Positions 7,204 to 15,927 of a DNA stretch of 64,000 nt are shown piece after piece. The stretch is from Malaciobacter mytili LMG 24559 (GTDB lineage Bacteria; Campylobacterota; Campylobacteria; Campylobacterales; Arcobacteraceae): positions 744,001-808,000 of the forward strand of contig NZ_CP031219.1 of assembly GCF_003346775.1 (NCBI RefSeq), in the 5' to 3' direction. The translations under genes and the position numbers were made by a program. Every line of letters starts with the position of its first letter. Positions within the stretch are counted from its first letter, which is position 1. Under the pieces are notes generated by a model, which was not told the DNA's origin, ran no database searches, and worked only from the letters and a program-made list of their open reading frames with translations.

Positions 7204-8779
7204 TAGCTCCACCTTTACTCTCTCCACTCTCTCCTCTGTCTAAGAAGTCTAACTTCTTAGCAGCTAATGCTAAAGACCAGAATCTATCTGCGTGTCCATT
7301 TTTATTTTCATTTGAATAATAGATCATCTTTTGTGCTCCAGCTTTCTTTTTAATACTATGTATATCAGCAATAAGATATGGATCATTTGGAATAACTATC
7401 ATCTTATCTTCAAACATCTTTTTTAAGTTTAAAGCCATAAATTCTTTAGAACTTGCAGTAAATGATATACCTTCTACTCTACTTGGATATTTTCTTTCCA
7501 TACCCTCTGCTAAATCCATACCAATACCAGTTTTATCTATTCTCATATTAGCTTTAAGATATAAGTTTAAATGTTCTCTTAATACAGTCTTTTGAGCTTC
7601 AAAAGAAGCATTTTTAAACATATCTTGAATAGCAAGAACATATTTCCCTTCTAGTTTATCAAGAGCTGATAAGACAGATAAGTGTTTTACTCTACCTACA
7701 TCATAACCAGACCATAATACGTTTTGGTAAGGTGGTGTGTAATACATATAATCTTTAACACAAGACTTAATAAGTTTGATTGGGAATAAACTACTATCAT
7801 CATCTGCAAATACACACTCATACATCATAGCCCAAGAATCTGCATCAAATAAATCTTTTAATACAGCTACATCAACATCAAGACCATCTTTTACAGCATC
7901 GTAGATTGTTGTATGATGTCTTGAGAACATATAATATTTTTCTGTGTCAACACAAAGCTTATGGAATAAACTATCTTGCTCAAACGGAGTTGATAAAATA
8001 GTAATTCTTGCTTTTGTTTCTCCAGCTTTAACTGATGTAATAGATGGAATAAATGCTTCCCATATTCTTTTAGGATTTAAATACCATGCGAACTCATCCA
8101 TCCAAACAGAACCAGAGAACCCTTGAATAGTTCTAAAGTTATTAGCAAAGATATAAATAGTAGCTCCACTTGGAACTTTTATTTCACTTTTAGAACCATC
8201 AAGTAATATACCGAGCTTCTCTGCATGTTTGTGTATTTCTTCATACCATTTTAAAGCTTGAGTTTCTGAAGCTGAAAGGATAAGCTGATCCATACCAGAC
8301 ATCGCATCTACTAAACACTCTCCAGAACATCCATAAGTTGCACCAATTTGTCTTGACTTTAGCCATACTCTAAATCTACTGTTATCCTCAATGAACTTTC
8401 TTTGATACTCATATAGTCCATAATCTGGATGTAGCATTTTGTCTCTAAATACTTTTACATCTTCAGAATAGATAATCTCCTGATTAGCTTTTTTCTTTCT
8501 ATCAATCTTCTTAGATTGCTTTTCTAATCTCTCAAGAGATTTTGTAAGCATTGCAAGTTTTCTTGAGTTAGCTTCTGTTGGTGCTCTTTTTGAGATAGTC
8601 TCAATTTGCTTTTTAATATTCTCAATAGAGCTATCATTTGTCTGTTTATCTTTAGACTTTTTAATCCAGTTGTTAAGTGTTCCTCTGTTGATATTTAAAT
8701 CTCGTGATACTTCTATGATAGGAACACCAGCTTTGATAAGATTTAATGCTTTTTCTTTATCTTCTTTAGAATACGCCAT
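7193..8779 (-). CDS. Terminase large subunit (P2 gpP-like) with N-terminal HTH
   Basis: The packaging motor: ATPase plus nuclease that fills the procapsid. The first 60 residues form an HTH (KAGVPIIEVSRDLNINRGTL), a coiled segment follows, then the ATPase with KSRQIGATYG as Walker A and VWMDEFAWY as Walker B, and a C-terminal RNase H-like nuclease starting GYDVGR and ending with DRFWSLALA. The fused DNA-recognition HTH is as in P2 gpP. It runs leftward, downstream of the portal gene, matching P2 order Q-P. RBS AAGGA on the minus strand. Confidence 0.85.
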   Translation of the reverse strand: MAYSKEDKEKALNLIKAGVPIIEVSRDLNINRGTLNNWIKKSKDKQTNDSSIENIKKQIETISKRAPTEANSRKLAMLTKSLERLEKQSKKIDRKKKANQEIIYSEDVKVFRDKMLHPDYGLYEYQRKFIEDNSRFRVWLKSRQIGATYGCSGECLVDAMSGMDQLILSASETQALKWYEEIHKHAEKLGILLDGSKSEIKVPSGATIYIFANNFRTIQGFSGSVWMDEFAWYLNPKRIWEAFIPSITSVKAGETKARITILSTPFEQDSLFHKLCVDTEKYYMFSRHHTTIYDAVKDGLDVDVAVLKDLFDADSWAMMYECVFADDDSSLFPIKLIKSCVKDYMYYTPPYQNVLWSGYDVGRVKHLSVLSALDKLEGKYVLAIQDMFKNASFEAQKTVLREHLNLYLKANMRIDKTGIGMDLAEGMERKYPSRVEGISFTASSKEFMALNLKKMFEDKMIVIPNDPYLIADIHSIKKKAGAQKMIYYSNENKNGHADRFWSLALAAKKLDFLDRGESGESKGGAIIL

Positions 8780-8872
8780 ATTTTGATTTTATTCCTTTTT
8801 CGAGTATTTATATGAATAAATCGTTTCTTTGATTTTTAAACGGGTTTTAAACGCTTTTAAACACACATTTAC

Positions 8873-9931
8873 TTATTTGTTAAAACCTAAAATCTCTTTA
8901 GCTTCAAGAGTTGTCAAAATTTGTCTATCAACTAAGTTTGAAACCAAGTCACTATCATCTTTAAAATTTGTTACATCTATAAGCTCTGGCTCATGTGTAA
9001 TTCCAATGTGAGCAAATGAATCTTTAATAACTTTTGTTTTAGGTTTGATAGTTACTTCATTAAATGCATGAAGTTGATCTATTAACTCTCTTCCTCCACC
9101 TAATCCACCAGCACTCATAACACCTACTAATCTTGGAGGTACTCCATGAGCTGCAATAATCTCATCTCTTGTTACATTTTTAAGCTTCTCAAAACTCATA
9201 TCTTCTACACCACTTAATTTCTCAAGTCTTACTTTTGCTGGGTTTGCTCCATCTGATGTTTTACCAGTATGTAGAACTAAACTCTTATGAGCATTACTGT
9301 AGCCTTTGAAGTTAGAGCCAAAGAACTGTTTAAAAGAGTTTACTTGCTCTTGATTTGGTGAGCTGTTCTCAAATACAATACCGAAGCCCGGTCTAGCTCC
9401 ATTTTTAAAAAATGAGCTGTTATATTGGTCTGCTTGTTTTGTGGTGTTGATTTGTTCTAGTGTTGTAAGATAATCTGGCTCTCCATAATATTTAGATGAT
9501 GGGGAGTGATATTTAAAATGAAAACCATCTAATTTAACTGGCTCTTCATTATTCTCTGGAATTTGATATATCTCTTTGTTCTTATTAACTCTACCTTGAA
9601 AGCCTAAGACATGATATAAGTAAAAATCACTTTTAGTTCCAGCTTGTTCTAAAAAAGCATTTCCATATATTTCCATATCCATAGTAAGAGCATATAAGAA
9701 ATAGTTTGCAATCTCATTATCTGGAATAAACTTCTCTAAGTCACTATTAGTATATTGAGATAGTAGTGCTGCTTTTAATCTAATACTTCTTTGATGATAT
9801 ACATTGAAGTAATAAAACTTTAATAATAAATCAAAGTTTATATGTGGATCAATAGTTCCATTTGAATTTTGACTATCTTTCCCAACTGTTTGCCTAGATT
9901 CTTTTGCACCTTTTAAAATTAAATCACTCAT
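8873..9931 (-). CDS. Phage portal protein (P2 gpQ / PBSX family)
   Basis: Forms the dodecameric portal through which DNA enters the head. The PBSX/P2-type signature FEKLKNVTRDEIIAAHGVPP followed by RLVGV is present at about residues 255-280, and the middle has the typical DYLTTLEQI and NGARPGF elements. At 352 residues it is of the usual P2 gpQ size. Transcribed leftward and divergent from the protease-scaffold gene. Its leader repeats the element found upstream of gemA. Confidence 0.85.
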   Translation of the reverse strand: MSDLILKGAKESRQTVGKDSQNSNGTIDPHINFDLLLKFYYFNVYHQRSIRLKAALLSQYTNSDLEKFIPDNEIANYFLYALTMDMEIYGNAFLEQAGTKSDFYLYHVLGFQGRVNKNKEIYQIPENNEEPVKLDGFHFKYHSPSSKYYGEPDYLTTLEQINTTKQADQYNSSFFKNGARPGFGIVFENSSPNQEQVNSFKQFFGSNFKGYSNAHKSLVLHTGKTSDGANPAKVRLEKLSGVEDMSFEKLKNVTRDEIIAAHGVPPRLVGVMSAGGLGGGRELIDQLHAFNEVTIKPKTKVIKDSFAHIGITHEPELIDVTNFKDDSDLVSNLVDRQILTTLEAKEILGFNK

Positions 9932-9946
9932 TAAAACCCTTTTTTC

Positions 9947-10000
9947 TTACAACTATTACAACATAAACAAAATAGCCTATCTATAGGCTTTCTATGTTGT
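9947..10000 (-). promoter_or_regulatory. Shared leader element and inverted repeat upstream of portal
   Basis: On the minus strand TATGTTGTAATAGTTGTAA (9965-9947) precedes a GGG-type ribosome site and the portal ATG. ACAACATA (9958-9965) and TATGTTGT (9993-10000) are an inverted pair 27 bases apart, enclosing a second hairpin AGCCTAT-CT-ATAGGCT (9974-9989). It is the same arrangement as upstream of gemA, with a 9-base difference in the repeat. The region also lies 145 bases upstream of the rightward capsid operon, so it could act on both directions. Confidence 0.65.
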
Positions 10001-10144
10001 CGTATCAATAACCAGCCATATTAATATAAAAAAAAATATAAATCATTCCAGATGTATGTATATGGAGTGTTTTTCATTTTGAAAGCTATTAAAATTGCTG
10101 CATCGAAACTTTAATCAGTTACCAAATCCAAAAAAGGAGATAGA

Positions 10145-10978
10145 GTGCCAAAGTTATCAAATATTGCTATTACTCATATTTCACTTGTAAAAGCTGGAGC
10201 AAACAAGAAGTCGATTATTTATAAATCTTCTGATGGTGAGCCACCTTATGCAAGAAATATTGAGATTAAGAAAAGTGATGATGAGCAAGGGATTATTTAT
10301 GGGATTGTATATGCACCAAATGAAGTTGATACAGACGGTGATTATACAGATGTAGATGAAATTTTAAAAGCTTCATATGCATTTATGAAATCAAGGTTTA
10401 CAAATAATGTTGATAAAGACCATTCATTTGAAGTTGAGAAAGCTTTTGTAGCAGAGAGTTGGATTGTAAAAGAGAATGACTCTATTTTCCCAGATGAGCC
10501 AGTAGGTTCTTGGGCTGTTGGAATCAAGCTTGAAGATGAAGAGTTAAAAAAAGGTGTAAAAGATGGAGATATTGCTGGTATCTCTATGGCTGGAACTGCA
10601 ACTAAAACAGAGGAAGAAAATCCAACTGTAAAAAAAGCAGATGAGAAAAGCTTTTCTTTAAATGATGTTTTAACAATGTTTAAAAAAATGTTCTCTTCTA
10701 CATCTTTTGAAGTTAGAGGCCATCATTACAACGATAATGTTGATAAATCTCAAAAACAACAAGGAGAAAATAACGAAATGCAAAAAGAAGATTTTGAAGA
10801 TGCTTTAAATAAAGCAATGGAACCAATGACTAAGACTATCAAAGATTTAAAGTCTAAGGTTGAATCTTTAGAAAAGAGTGACAAAGAGACAAAAGAAGCT
10901 CTTAAAAAGAGTAGACAAAATGGTGATGTAGAAATCAAAAAAGAAGAAAAAGAAGATCCATCGAAAGGAATTTTATAA
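10145..10978 (+). CDS. XkdF-like prohead protease fused to scaffold (P2 gpO position)
   Basis: The N-terminal half matches XkdF-type putative phage serine proteases: THISLVKAGANKKS, then GIIYGIVYAPNEVDTDGDY, VDKDHSFEVEKAFVAESWI and GSWAVGIKLEDEEL, GDIAGISMAG. The last 80 residues are a charged coiled coil (ALNKAMEPMTKTIKDLK..), typical of an internal scaffold that is cleaved out. It would template capsid assembly and mature it. GTG start at 10145 behind GGAG. Overlaps the capsid ATG (TAATG). Confidence 0.8.
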   Translation: MPKLSNIAITHISLVKAGANKKSIIYKSSDGEPPYARNIEIKKSDDEQGIIYGIVYAPNEVDTDGDYTDVDEILKASYAFMKSRFTNNVDKDHSFEVEKAFVAESWIVKENDSIFPDEPVGSWAVGIKLEDEELKKGVKDGDIAGISMAGTATKTEEENPTVKKADEKSFSLNDVLTMFKKMFSSTSFEVRGHHYNDNVDKSQKQQGENNEMQKEDFEDALNKAMEPMTKTIKDLKSKVESLEKSDKETKEALKKSRQNGDVEIKKEEKEDPSKGIL

Positions 10979-12138
10979 TGGAAGAAAATGCATTAAGTGA
11001 AATTTTAAAGACAGGTGGATTAACACCTCAAGAAGCCACTTTAAATGGAGAACTAACTCCAAAGCAGGGTAGAGTTTTTGTAAGCACTATTGTTGCATCT
11101 GATGCTTTACTTGGAAAAGTTACTACTGATATTACAGGAAAACTTACTAAAGAGAGAAGTGGTTTAGATGTTGCAAAAGGAATGCTAACAAGACACGTGT
11201 CTGGTGAAACTCCTCCAGATGAGAATATGAAAAAGCTTGGAAAGATTGGTTGTACTCTTGATATGACTAAAGGTGTTGAGTTAAATGCAAAAATTAACGA
11301 TGATACTTTAGAAGATGCAAAAGATAATCCAAACTTTGACAAAGAGCAATTTAATGCATTTGGTCAAATTTTCTCAAATGACTTACTATATTTAGGAGTT
11401 GTTGGAAAAGCTGATAATCCAGCAGTAGATGCTCCTTTTGATGAACTTGCAAAAGGTTGGATTACTGTAGCAAAAGAGAGTGATACAACTAATAAACCAA
11501 CATCTTCAAATGAATCTATTCTTTATAGATTAAAGCATTTAGTTAAAAATGCTCATGATGATGTTAAAGGTTCTGCTGCAATTTTAATGAGTGCAAGTGA
11601 CTATATGGATTATCAGTTTGAAATTGCTGAGAAGTTTAAAAGTCTTGCAACGCTATTAAAAGCAAAAGAAAAAGAGTTTATGGGGTTTGAAATTGAGACT
11701 AGACCAGATGTTCCAAATGGTACTTATCTTTTAACACCTCTTAAAAACATGGTCTTTGGTATATCATCAAAAGTTAAGAGAAAAAGATGGTACGACAATG
11801 AAAAAGATTGTCTTAGATATAAGTTTGTAGTTTATCCAGACTATGAGTTTGATATTCATAAGTATGTAACTTACATGACAATTGTTTCTTTAACTGTTAC
11901 TTCTTATGAAGTATCTGTTGCAGTTGGTGCATCGAGTCAAAGAACTGTATCAAGTGCAGCTGGAAATGGACTTGCTGGTGTTACTGCAATCTCTAGAGAT
12001 GAAACAGTTGCAACTGCTACTTATGATAGCTCAAATGGAAAAATTACTGTAACTGGTGTAGCTGAAGGGTCAACAACTGTTGTAGTTGATGATGGTACTT
12101 CGTACAAAGAAATTAAAGTAACAGTAACAGCAGCTTAA
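10978..12138 (+). CDS. P2-like major capsid protein with C-terminal Ig-like (Big_2) domain
   Basis: 386 residues. The first about 305 residues fit P2 gpN-type capsid proteins: KQGRVFVSTIVASDALL, helical middle, and GKADNPAVDAPFDEL with KGWI. Residues about 306-386 form a beta-rich domain, SLTVTSYEVSVAVGASSQRT, then ATATYDSSNGKITVTGVAEG and a final TVVVDDGTSYKEIKVTV, the bacterial Ig-like Big_2 pattern. Such domains decorate the capsid surface and can bind carbohydrate or stabilise the shell. Directly follows the protease-scaffold, as expected. Confidence 0.8.
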   Translation: MEENALSEILKTGGLTPQEATLNGELTPKQGRVFVSTIVASDALLGKVTTDITGKLTKERSGLDVAKGMLTRHVSGETPPDENMKKLGKIGCTLDMTKGVELNAKINDDTLEDAKDNPNFDKEQFNAFGQIFSNDLLYLGVVGKADNPAVDAPFDELAKGWITVAKESDTTNKPTSSNESILYRLKHLVKNAHDDVKGSAAILMSASDYMDYQFEIAEKFKSLATLLKAKEKEFMGFEIETRPDVPNGTYLLTPLKNMVFGISSKVKRKRWYDNEKDCLRYKFVVYPDYEFDIHKYVTYMTIVSLTVTSYEVSVAVGASSQRTVSSAAGNGLAGVTAISRDETVATATYDSSNGKITVTGVAEGSTTVVVDDGTSYKEIKVTVTAA

Positions 12139-12148
12139 GAAGTAGAAA

Positions 12149-12487
12149 ATGGAAGCAGTTAATATTGAAGATTTAAAGGGATTATTCCCTTTAAGTTTAG
12201 AAGCTAAAGCAATTACTCCTCACTTAAATAGAGCAATTTGGGATTATAACCATGTTGAGTTCGAAGATGAGATTCAACAGGTAGAAGTTATTGGATCAAA
12301 AGCTTTTTATTATCTTGCTCCATTACTTTGGGTTGATATGCAAGATAGAGTTAATGAGTATGAGGAGTCACTAGAGACATTCAAGGATGTTAAGACTTTT
12401 CAATCTTATTGGTTAGATCGTTCAAACTCTGCTTTGAATAAAACTAATAATGATGAAACGGACGAGGTATCGTATTTATGCATTTAA
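12149..12487 (+). CDS. Head completion / head-tail adaptor (P2 gpL position)
   Basis: A 112-residue helical protein right after the capsid gene. It has the short helical layout of gpL/gp6-type adaptors (ITPHLNRAIWDYNHVEF, then FYYLAPLLWVDMQDRV). No strong motif, so the call rests on size, helices and position. Overlaps the next gene by 10 bp. Confidence 0.5.
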   Translation: MEAVNIEDLKGLFPLSLEAKAITPHLNRAIWDYNHVEFEDEIQQVEVIGSKAFYYLAPLLWVDMQDRVNEYEESLETFKDVKTFQSYWLDRSNSALNKTNNDETDEVSYLCI

Positions 12488-12798
12488 ATGAAACTGAAGC
12501 AAAAACAGCAATTGAAACTCTAATAAAAGAACATGCTGGAACTGACTTTGAAGTAGTAATTTTAAGAAGAAAGCCTAAAGACCTAATTTCTAAATACGTG
12601 TTTTTTGGTTTAAAAGTTGCTTCTAAAAATAGTGAAGTTTTTTTTAATGATTTAATGATAGCTACTGCTAGTACCGATTCATTGGAAGTTATTGAAAGTG
12701 AAATTGTAGAAGAGAACAAAAAGATAAAAGACATCTTTTTGATTAGAGCTGAAGTAGAAGTTGTAAAAATTGAAGAACAAGACAAAAAGGTATTGTAA
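12478..12798 (+). CDS. Phage protein of unknown function in head-completion position (106 aa)
   Basis: Soluble mixed alpha/beta protein starting MHLNETEAKTAIETLIKEHA. No recognised domain. Overlaps the previous gene by 10 bp and the next start by TAATG, so it is a translated part of the late operon, between head completion and the lysis-position genes. It could be a tail-terminator or neck protein; this is not shown by the sequence. Confidence 0.5.
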   Translation: MHLNETEAKTAIETLIKEHAGTDFEVVILRRKPKDLISKYVFFGLKVASKNSEVFFNDLMIATASTDSLEVIESEIVEENKKIKDIFLIRAEVEVVKIEEQDKKVL

Positions 12799-13199
12799 TG
12801 GAAAAGTTACCTTTTTATGCCCCAAAACAATGGTGGGAAAATAGAGACAAAGCAATTAAAGAAGATTGTAATGGCTGTGGAAGTGAACTTGATCTAAGTG
12901 GAAAGCTAGTGCCTAATACTCTATATGGTTTAGATATTAGCAAAGAGTGTTGTTGCCCGCATGATTGGGGTTATAAGTATGGAAAAACATGGTTGGACAA
13001 AATGTTTACTGATGTGATGTTTTTATACAACATGACAGCAAAGATTATTAATACTGGTGGATGGCTAGTTATTCCAAGGCTTTTAAGAGCTACGAAGTAT
13101 TTTATTGCTGTTGTAAAGTATGGTGATAAATCTTTTGCTGATGGTAAAGAGTTTATTTCAAGGGAAAAAGAAATTACTTTTAAAGGAGAATTTCGATGA
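12798..13199 (+). CDS. Phospholipase A2-like phage protein
   Basis: 133 residues. The core holds NGCG (25-28), LVPNTLYGLDIS, and then CCCPHDWGYKYG with the His55-Asp56 pair and Tyr59 of the phospholipase A2 motif CCxxHDxxY; DKMFTD follows. PLA2 enzymes hydrolyse the sn-2 acyl bond of phospholipids with a calcium-bound loop. Similar small proteins occur in other tailed phages. The gene lies where P2 keeps its lysis genes, before a lipoprotein and a membrane protein, which suggests help in disrupting the cell envelope at lysis or delivery with the virion. Activity is not proven; the calcium loop is only partly like the classical one. Confidence 0.65.
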   Translation: MEKLPFYAPKQWWENRDKAIKEDCNGCGSELDLSGKLVPNTLYGLDISKECCCPHDWGYKYGKTWLDKMFTDVMFLYNMTAKIINTGGWLVIPRLLRATKYFIAVVKYGDKSFADGKEFISREKEITFKGEFR

Positions 13200-13447
13200 A
13201 AAGATTATTAATCTTATTTGCTGGTTTATTGGCTATTGGTTTGTTTGCTGGATGTGAGAGTATTAAAAACCTTACTCCTGAACAAAAACAAAAGATTGTT
13301 GAAACTGGATACAAAGTGGGTAAAAAAGGTGTGCAAACTTTTGTCTCTGAAGAAAAAAGAGAGAAGTATCATACTAAAGAATTTGATAATGCAGTGACAA
13401 CTGGCTATGACATCTATAAAGATGTAAAGAATAAAGAAAAAAAGTAA
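13196..13447 (+). CDS. Phage lipoprotein in lysis position (spanin-like candidate)
   Basis: 83 residues with a lipoprotein signal peptide: MKRLLILFAGLLAIGLFAGC, lipobox LFAGC with Cys20. The mature part is short, charged and helical (LTPEQKQKIVETGYKVGKKG). It overlaps the PLA2-like gene by 4 bp and is followed by a single-pass membrane protein, so a lipoprotein plus inner-membrane pair, as in spanins, is possible. Host outer membrane anchoring is likely from the signal; function is inferred. Confidence 0.6.
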   Translation: MKRLLILFAGLLAIGLFAGCESIKNLTPEQKQKIVETGYKVGKKGVQTFVSEEKREKYHTKEFDNAVTTGYDIYKDVKNKEKK

Positions 13448-13453
13448 ATTGTT

Positions 13454-13493
13454 CTATAAGTGTACGAAACAAGATGTTTTCATGCACTTATAG
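13454..13493 (+). other. Hairpin between lipoprotein and membrane-protein genes
   Basis: CTATAAGTG (13454-13462) pairs exactly with CACTTATAG (13485-13493), with a further weaker GAAAC/GTTTTC pairing inside. It lies in the 61-base gap inside the lysis-position genes and may be an attenuator or RNA-processing site. Confidence 0.45.
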
Positions 13494-13508
13494 GTTTTAG
13501 GAGTTTTT

Positions 13509-13799
13509 ATGGGTGAAATAAGTAGTTTATGGGGTATTGCTTGGGGTGTTGGAACTATCATCGCAATAATTGCAATTACAGTTTATATGACTCGAAGAAA
13601 CACCTCTGTTATTGACTCTTTAAAACAGAATGAAATTGCAGAATTGTATAACATAGTTAATAGAAAAATGGATGAAGATAAAGCTCGTAATACTTTTGTA
13701 ACTAAAGAAGTAAATACAGAGCAAATGAAACATATTGATACTTCTATTAGTGAGATAAAAGAGTATCAAAAAGAGATATTAGGATATTTAAGAAAATGA
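13509..13799 (+). CDS. Single-pass membrane protein with coiled-coil tail, lysis position
   Basis: 96 residues. An N-terminal membrane segment at about 8-27 (IAWGVGTIIAIIAITVYM) is followed by a charged coiled coil to the C-terminus. This is the layout of an i-spanin or of a small holin-associated protein. AGGAG precedes the ATG. Its stop overlaps the baseplate V gene. With the lipoprotein upstream it may form the envelope-disruption pair; this is inference from topology and position. Confidence 0.55.
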   Translation: MGEISSLWGIAWGVGTIIAIIAITVYMTRRNTSVIDSLKQNEIAELYNIVNRKMDEDKARNTFVTKEVNTEQMKHIDTSISEIKEYQKEILGYLRK

Positions 13800-14476
13800 T
13801 TTCCTTGTCAGAACTAAAAAGGCGATTAGAAAATATTGTTCAAATTGGTAGTGTACATGAAGCTAAGATTATAGAGGGACATCATTTAGCCAGAGTTGTT
13901 TTAGATGACGATGGAATTAATAAAAGAGTAAGTCCATTCTTACCTATTAAGAGTTTAGCTAATTCTTTTGGAAAAGCTTTCTTTCCAGTTCGTTCAGGAG
14001 AACAGGTCATAGTAATAAGTCCATTTGGCAATATTAATGGTGGATTTATTATTAGATCTATTTTTCATAATAAGTGTAAGGTTCCAACTGGAGCTAATGA
14101 GCACACAACAGTGATTGAGTTTGAAGATGGAACTAAAATGTTTTATGATTCAAAGGCTTCAAAATTAGAAGTAGATGCAGTAAAAACTATTAATATTTAT
14201 TGTGTTGATGTAAATGTAGAAGCTTCAAAACAAGCTTATGTAAAAGCACCTAATACGATTATTGAAAGTAAAACTTTAGTTAAAGGTACTTTAACTGTTG
14301 AGGGATTAACTTCTTTGCTTGGAGGAATGAAAGTAATTCCATCTGAAGGAGTAACAATTGGTGCAGAGTTTGATTGTGATATTAAAACTACAAAAAATAT
14401 TAGTGCAGATGGAGAGATAAGTGATAAAAAGGGTTCACTTACAAACCATACAAATAATGGATACTTAAGGGATTAA
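13796..14476 (+). CDS. Baseplate assembly protein V (spike), P2 gpV-like
   Basis: 226 residues with the gpV plan: N-terminal OB-like part (GHHLARVVLDD, FFPVRSGEQVIVISPFGN), then a repetitive beta-helix stem (NIYCVDVNVEASKQAYVKAP and following) and a short polar tip. It forms the trimeric membrane-piercing spike of the contractile tail. Overlaps the previous gene by ATGA and abuts gpW, the normal V-W-J-I order of P2. Confidence 0.8.
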   Translation: MISLSELKRRLENIVQIGSVHEAKIIEGHHLARVVLDDDGINKRVSPFLPIKSLANSFGKAFFPVRSGEQVIVISPFGNINGGFIIRSIFHNKCKVPTGANEHTTVIEFEDGTKMFYDSKASKLEVDAVKTINIYCVDVNVEASKQAYVKAPNTIIESKTLVKGTLTVEGLTSLLGGMKVIPSEGVTIGAEFDCDIKTTKNISADGEISDKKGSLTNHTNNGYLRD

Positions 14477-14824
14477 ATGAAAACAGTAAAAGTTATTTCA
14501 AGTATTACAACATCTGTTTTTTGTGTATCTATGCAAAAGAGTTTTACTCGAATGACTACAACTCCATTAAAGAGTAGAACTTTAAGGCCTAATTTTGGAA
14601 GTAGAATGCATGAACTTATTGATAAGGTTATGGATGAGAGGTGGAAATTGTTATTTAAAAAATACTTATTTGAGTGTTTTTTTGATGAAAATAATGAGCC
14701 ATGGGATAAAAGGTTTAAAGTAAGAAGTGTTGATATAGTGAGTATTGACATATTAACTGGAAGTGTTAGAGCACGTATTAATTTTGAAGGTTTTGAAATT
14801 GAAACTCAAATGGGAGGATTTTGA
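14477..14824 (+). CDS. Baseplate wedge protein W (GPW/gp25 family)
   Basis: 115 residues with the gp25 pattern: TTPLKSRTLRPNFGSRMHEL near residues 28-55, the region usually reading GER.m.P.fGs.l, and a C-terminal beta section (SVDIVSIDILTGSVRARINF). Acts as baseplate wedge joining sheath and hub. Its TGA overlaps the start of gpJ. Confidence 0.8.
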   Translation: MKTVKVISSITTSVFCVSMQKSFTRMTTTPLKSRTLRPNFGSRMHELIDKVMDERWKLLFKKYLFECFFDENNEPWDKRFKVRSVDIVSIDILTGSVRARINFEGFEIETQMGGF

Positions 14825-15927
14825 TGAGCAGTTTAAAAGAGAAGATTAATAAATTACCTAATCTTAAAATTTTTGTGGAACAAAGTGCAGAATTAATCTT
14901 AAGTGAACTTAAAGAGGAGTTCTCAATCAGACATCCTGAAGTGAACTTGATTGAATCTGATTCTATTTTAATGCAGCTTGAAAATATTGCATATAGAAAG
15001 GCTTTTCATAATGTGGCTTTAAATAATAAGATTAAGCTTATGCTCCCTCACTATTGTCAAGATGAGGATTTAGACAATTTTATTTTTGGTTTTTATGGAG
15101 GTGAGCTAAGACACCTTGGTGAAGAACCAATATGTAATTACGAGTTTAAATTAGATGAAGCATTGAGCAATAATATAACAGTTCCTAAAGGATTTATTCT
15201 AGGAGACAAAGGAACCGTACAATCATATTTAATGGAAAATGTTGTAATTGTAGCTGGTGAGATAAGTGCTCAAGGAAAAGTAAAACTTGATATGAAAACT
15301 AAGGATAGTGATATTAAAACAGAAACACCTATTTCTACTTTCCCTCATGTGATTACTGTTAAGGCTCTTGGTAAGTTTACAGGTGGAAGTAATCCTGAAA
15401 CTGATGAAGAGTTTTTTGAAAGGGCTATTTTAAGTTTAAATAAATACTCAACTGCTGGAGGGAAAAAAGCGTATGAGTATTTTTGTAAGTTAGCTGATGA
15501 GAGAGTATTTGATGTGAAAGTTATTTCTCCTTCTCCATTACTTATAGATTTATATATTTTAAGCTCTGATGAGAATGTAATTGATGATGTAATTACAAAT
15601 GTTGAAGCTGTACAAGGTAATGATAGAGTGCAAGCTTTTTGTGATGTAGTAACAGTAAAAAAAGCTATTAAAAAAGAGGTAATATTAACTCCCACAGTAC
15701 ACTTACTTGATCTATTACAAACTAATCAAGTAAATGAAGATATTCAAGAGAATTTTAATAGCAAATTTAAAATAGGTCAAACATTACCTTACTCAAAAGC
15801 TATTAAAGCTTTAGAAGTAGCAAATGTATATGAAGTAGAGCTTGAGAATATTGACTTAAGTGTACACTCAAATGAATACCTGAGCATTACAGTTAATCCA
15901 ACTTTTGTGGAGGCATCTTATGAATGA
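14824..15927 (+). CDS. Baseplate protein J (Baseplate_J family)
   Basis: 367 residues from ATG 14824 (the TTG three bases earlier is less likely). Contains the Baseplate_J core with VPKGFILGDKGTVQSYLMEN, an AGEISAQGKVKLDM strand pair and GGSNPETDEEFFERAILSL, which is the family hallmark. It makes the wedge of the contractile baseplate with gpW and gpI. Ends overlapping gpI by 8 bp. Confidence 0.82.
   Translation: MSSLKEKINKLPNLKIFVEQSAELILSELKEEFSIRHPEVNLIESDSILMQLENIAYRKAFHNVALNNKIKLMLPHYCQDEDLDNFIFGFYGGELRHLGEEPICNYEFKLDEALSNNITVPKGFILGDKGTVQSYLMENVVIVAGEISAQGKVKLDMKTKDSDIKTETPISTFPHVITVKALGKFTGGSNPETDEEFFERAILSLNKYSTAGGKKAYEYFCKLADERVFDVKVISPSPLLIDLYILSSDENVIDDVITNVEAVQGNDRVQAFCDVVTVKKAIKKEVILTPTVHLLDLLQTNQVNEDIQENFNSKFKIGQTLPYSKAIKALEVANVYEVELENIDLSVHSNEYLSITVNPTFVEASYE

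Noticed and set aside
11028-11342. Minus-strand frame inside the capsid gene
   Set aside because: Mirror of the coding strand, no ribosome site, overlaps a clear capsid gene.
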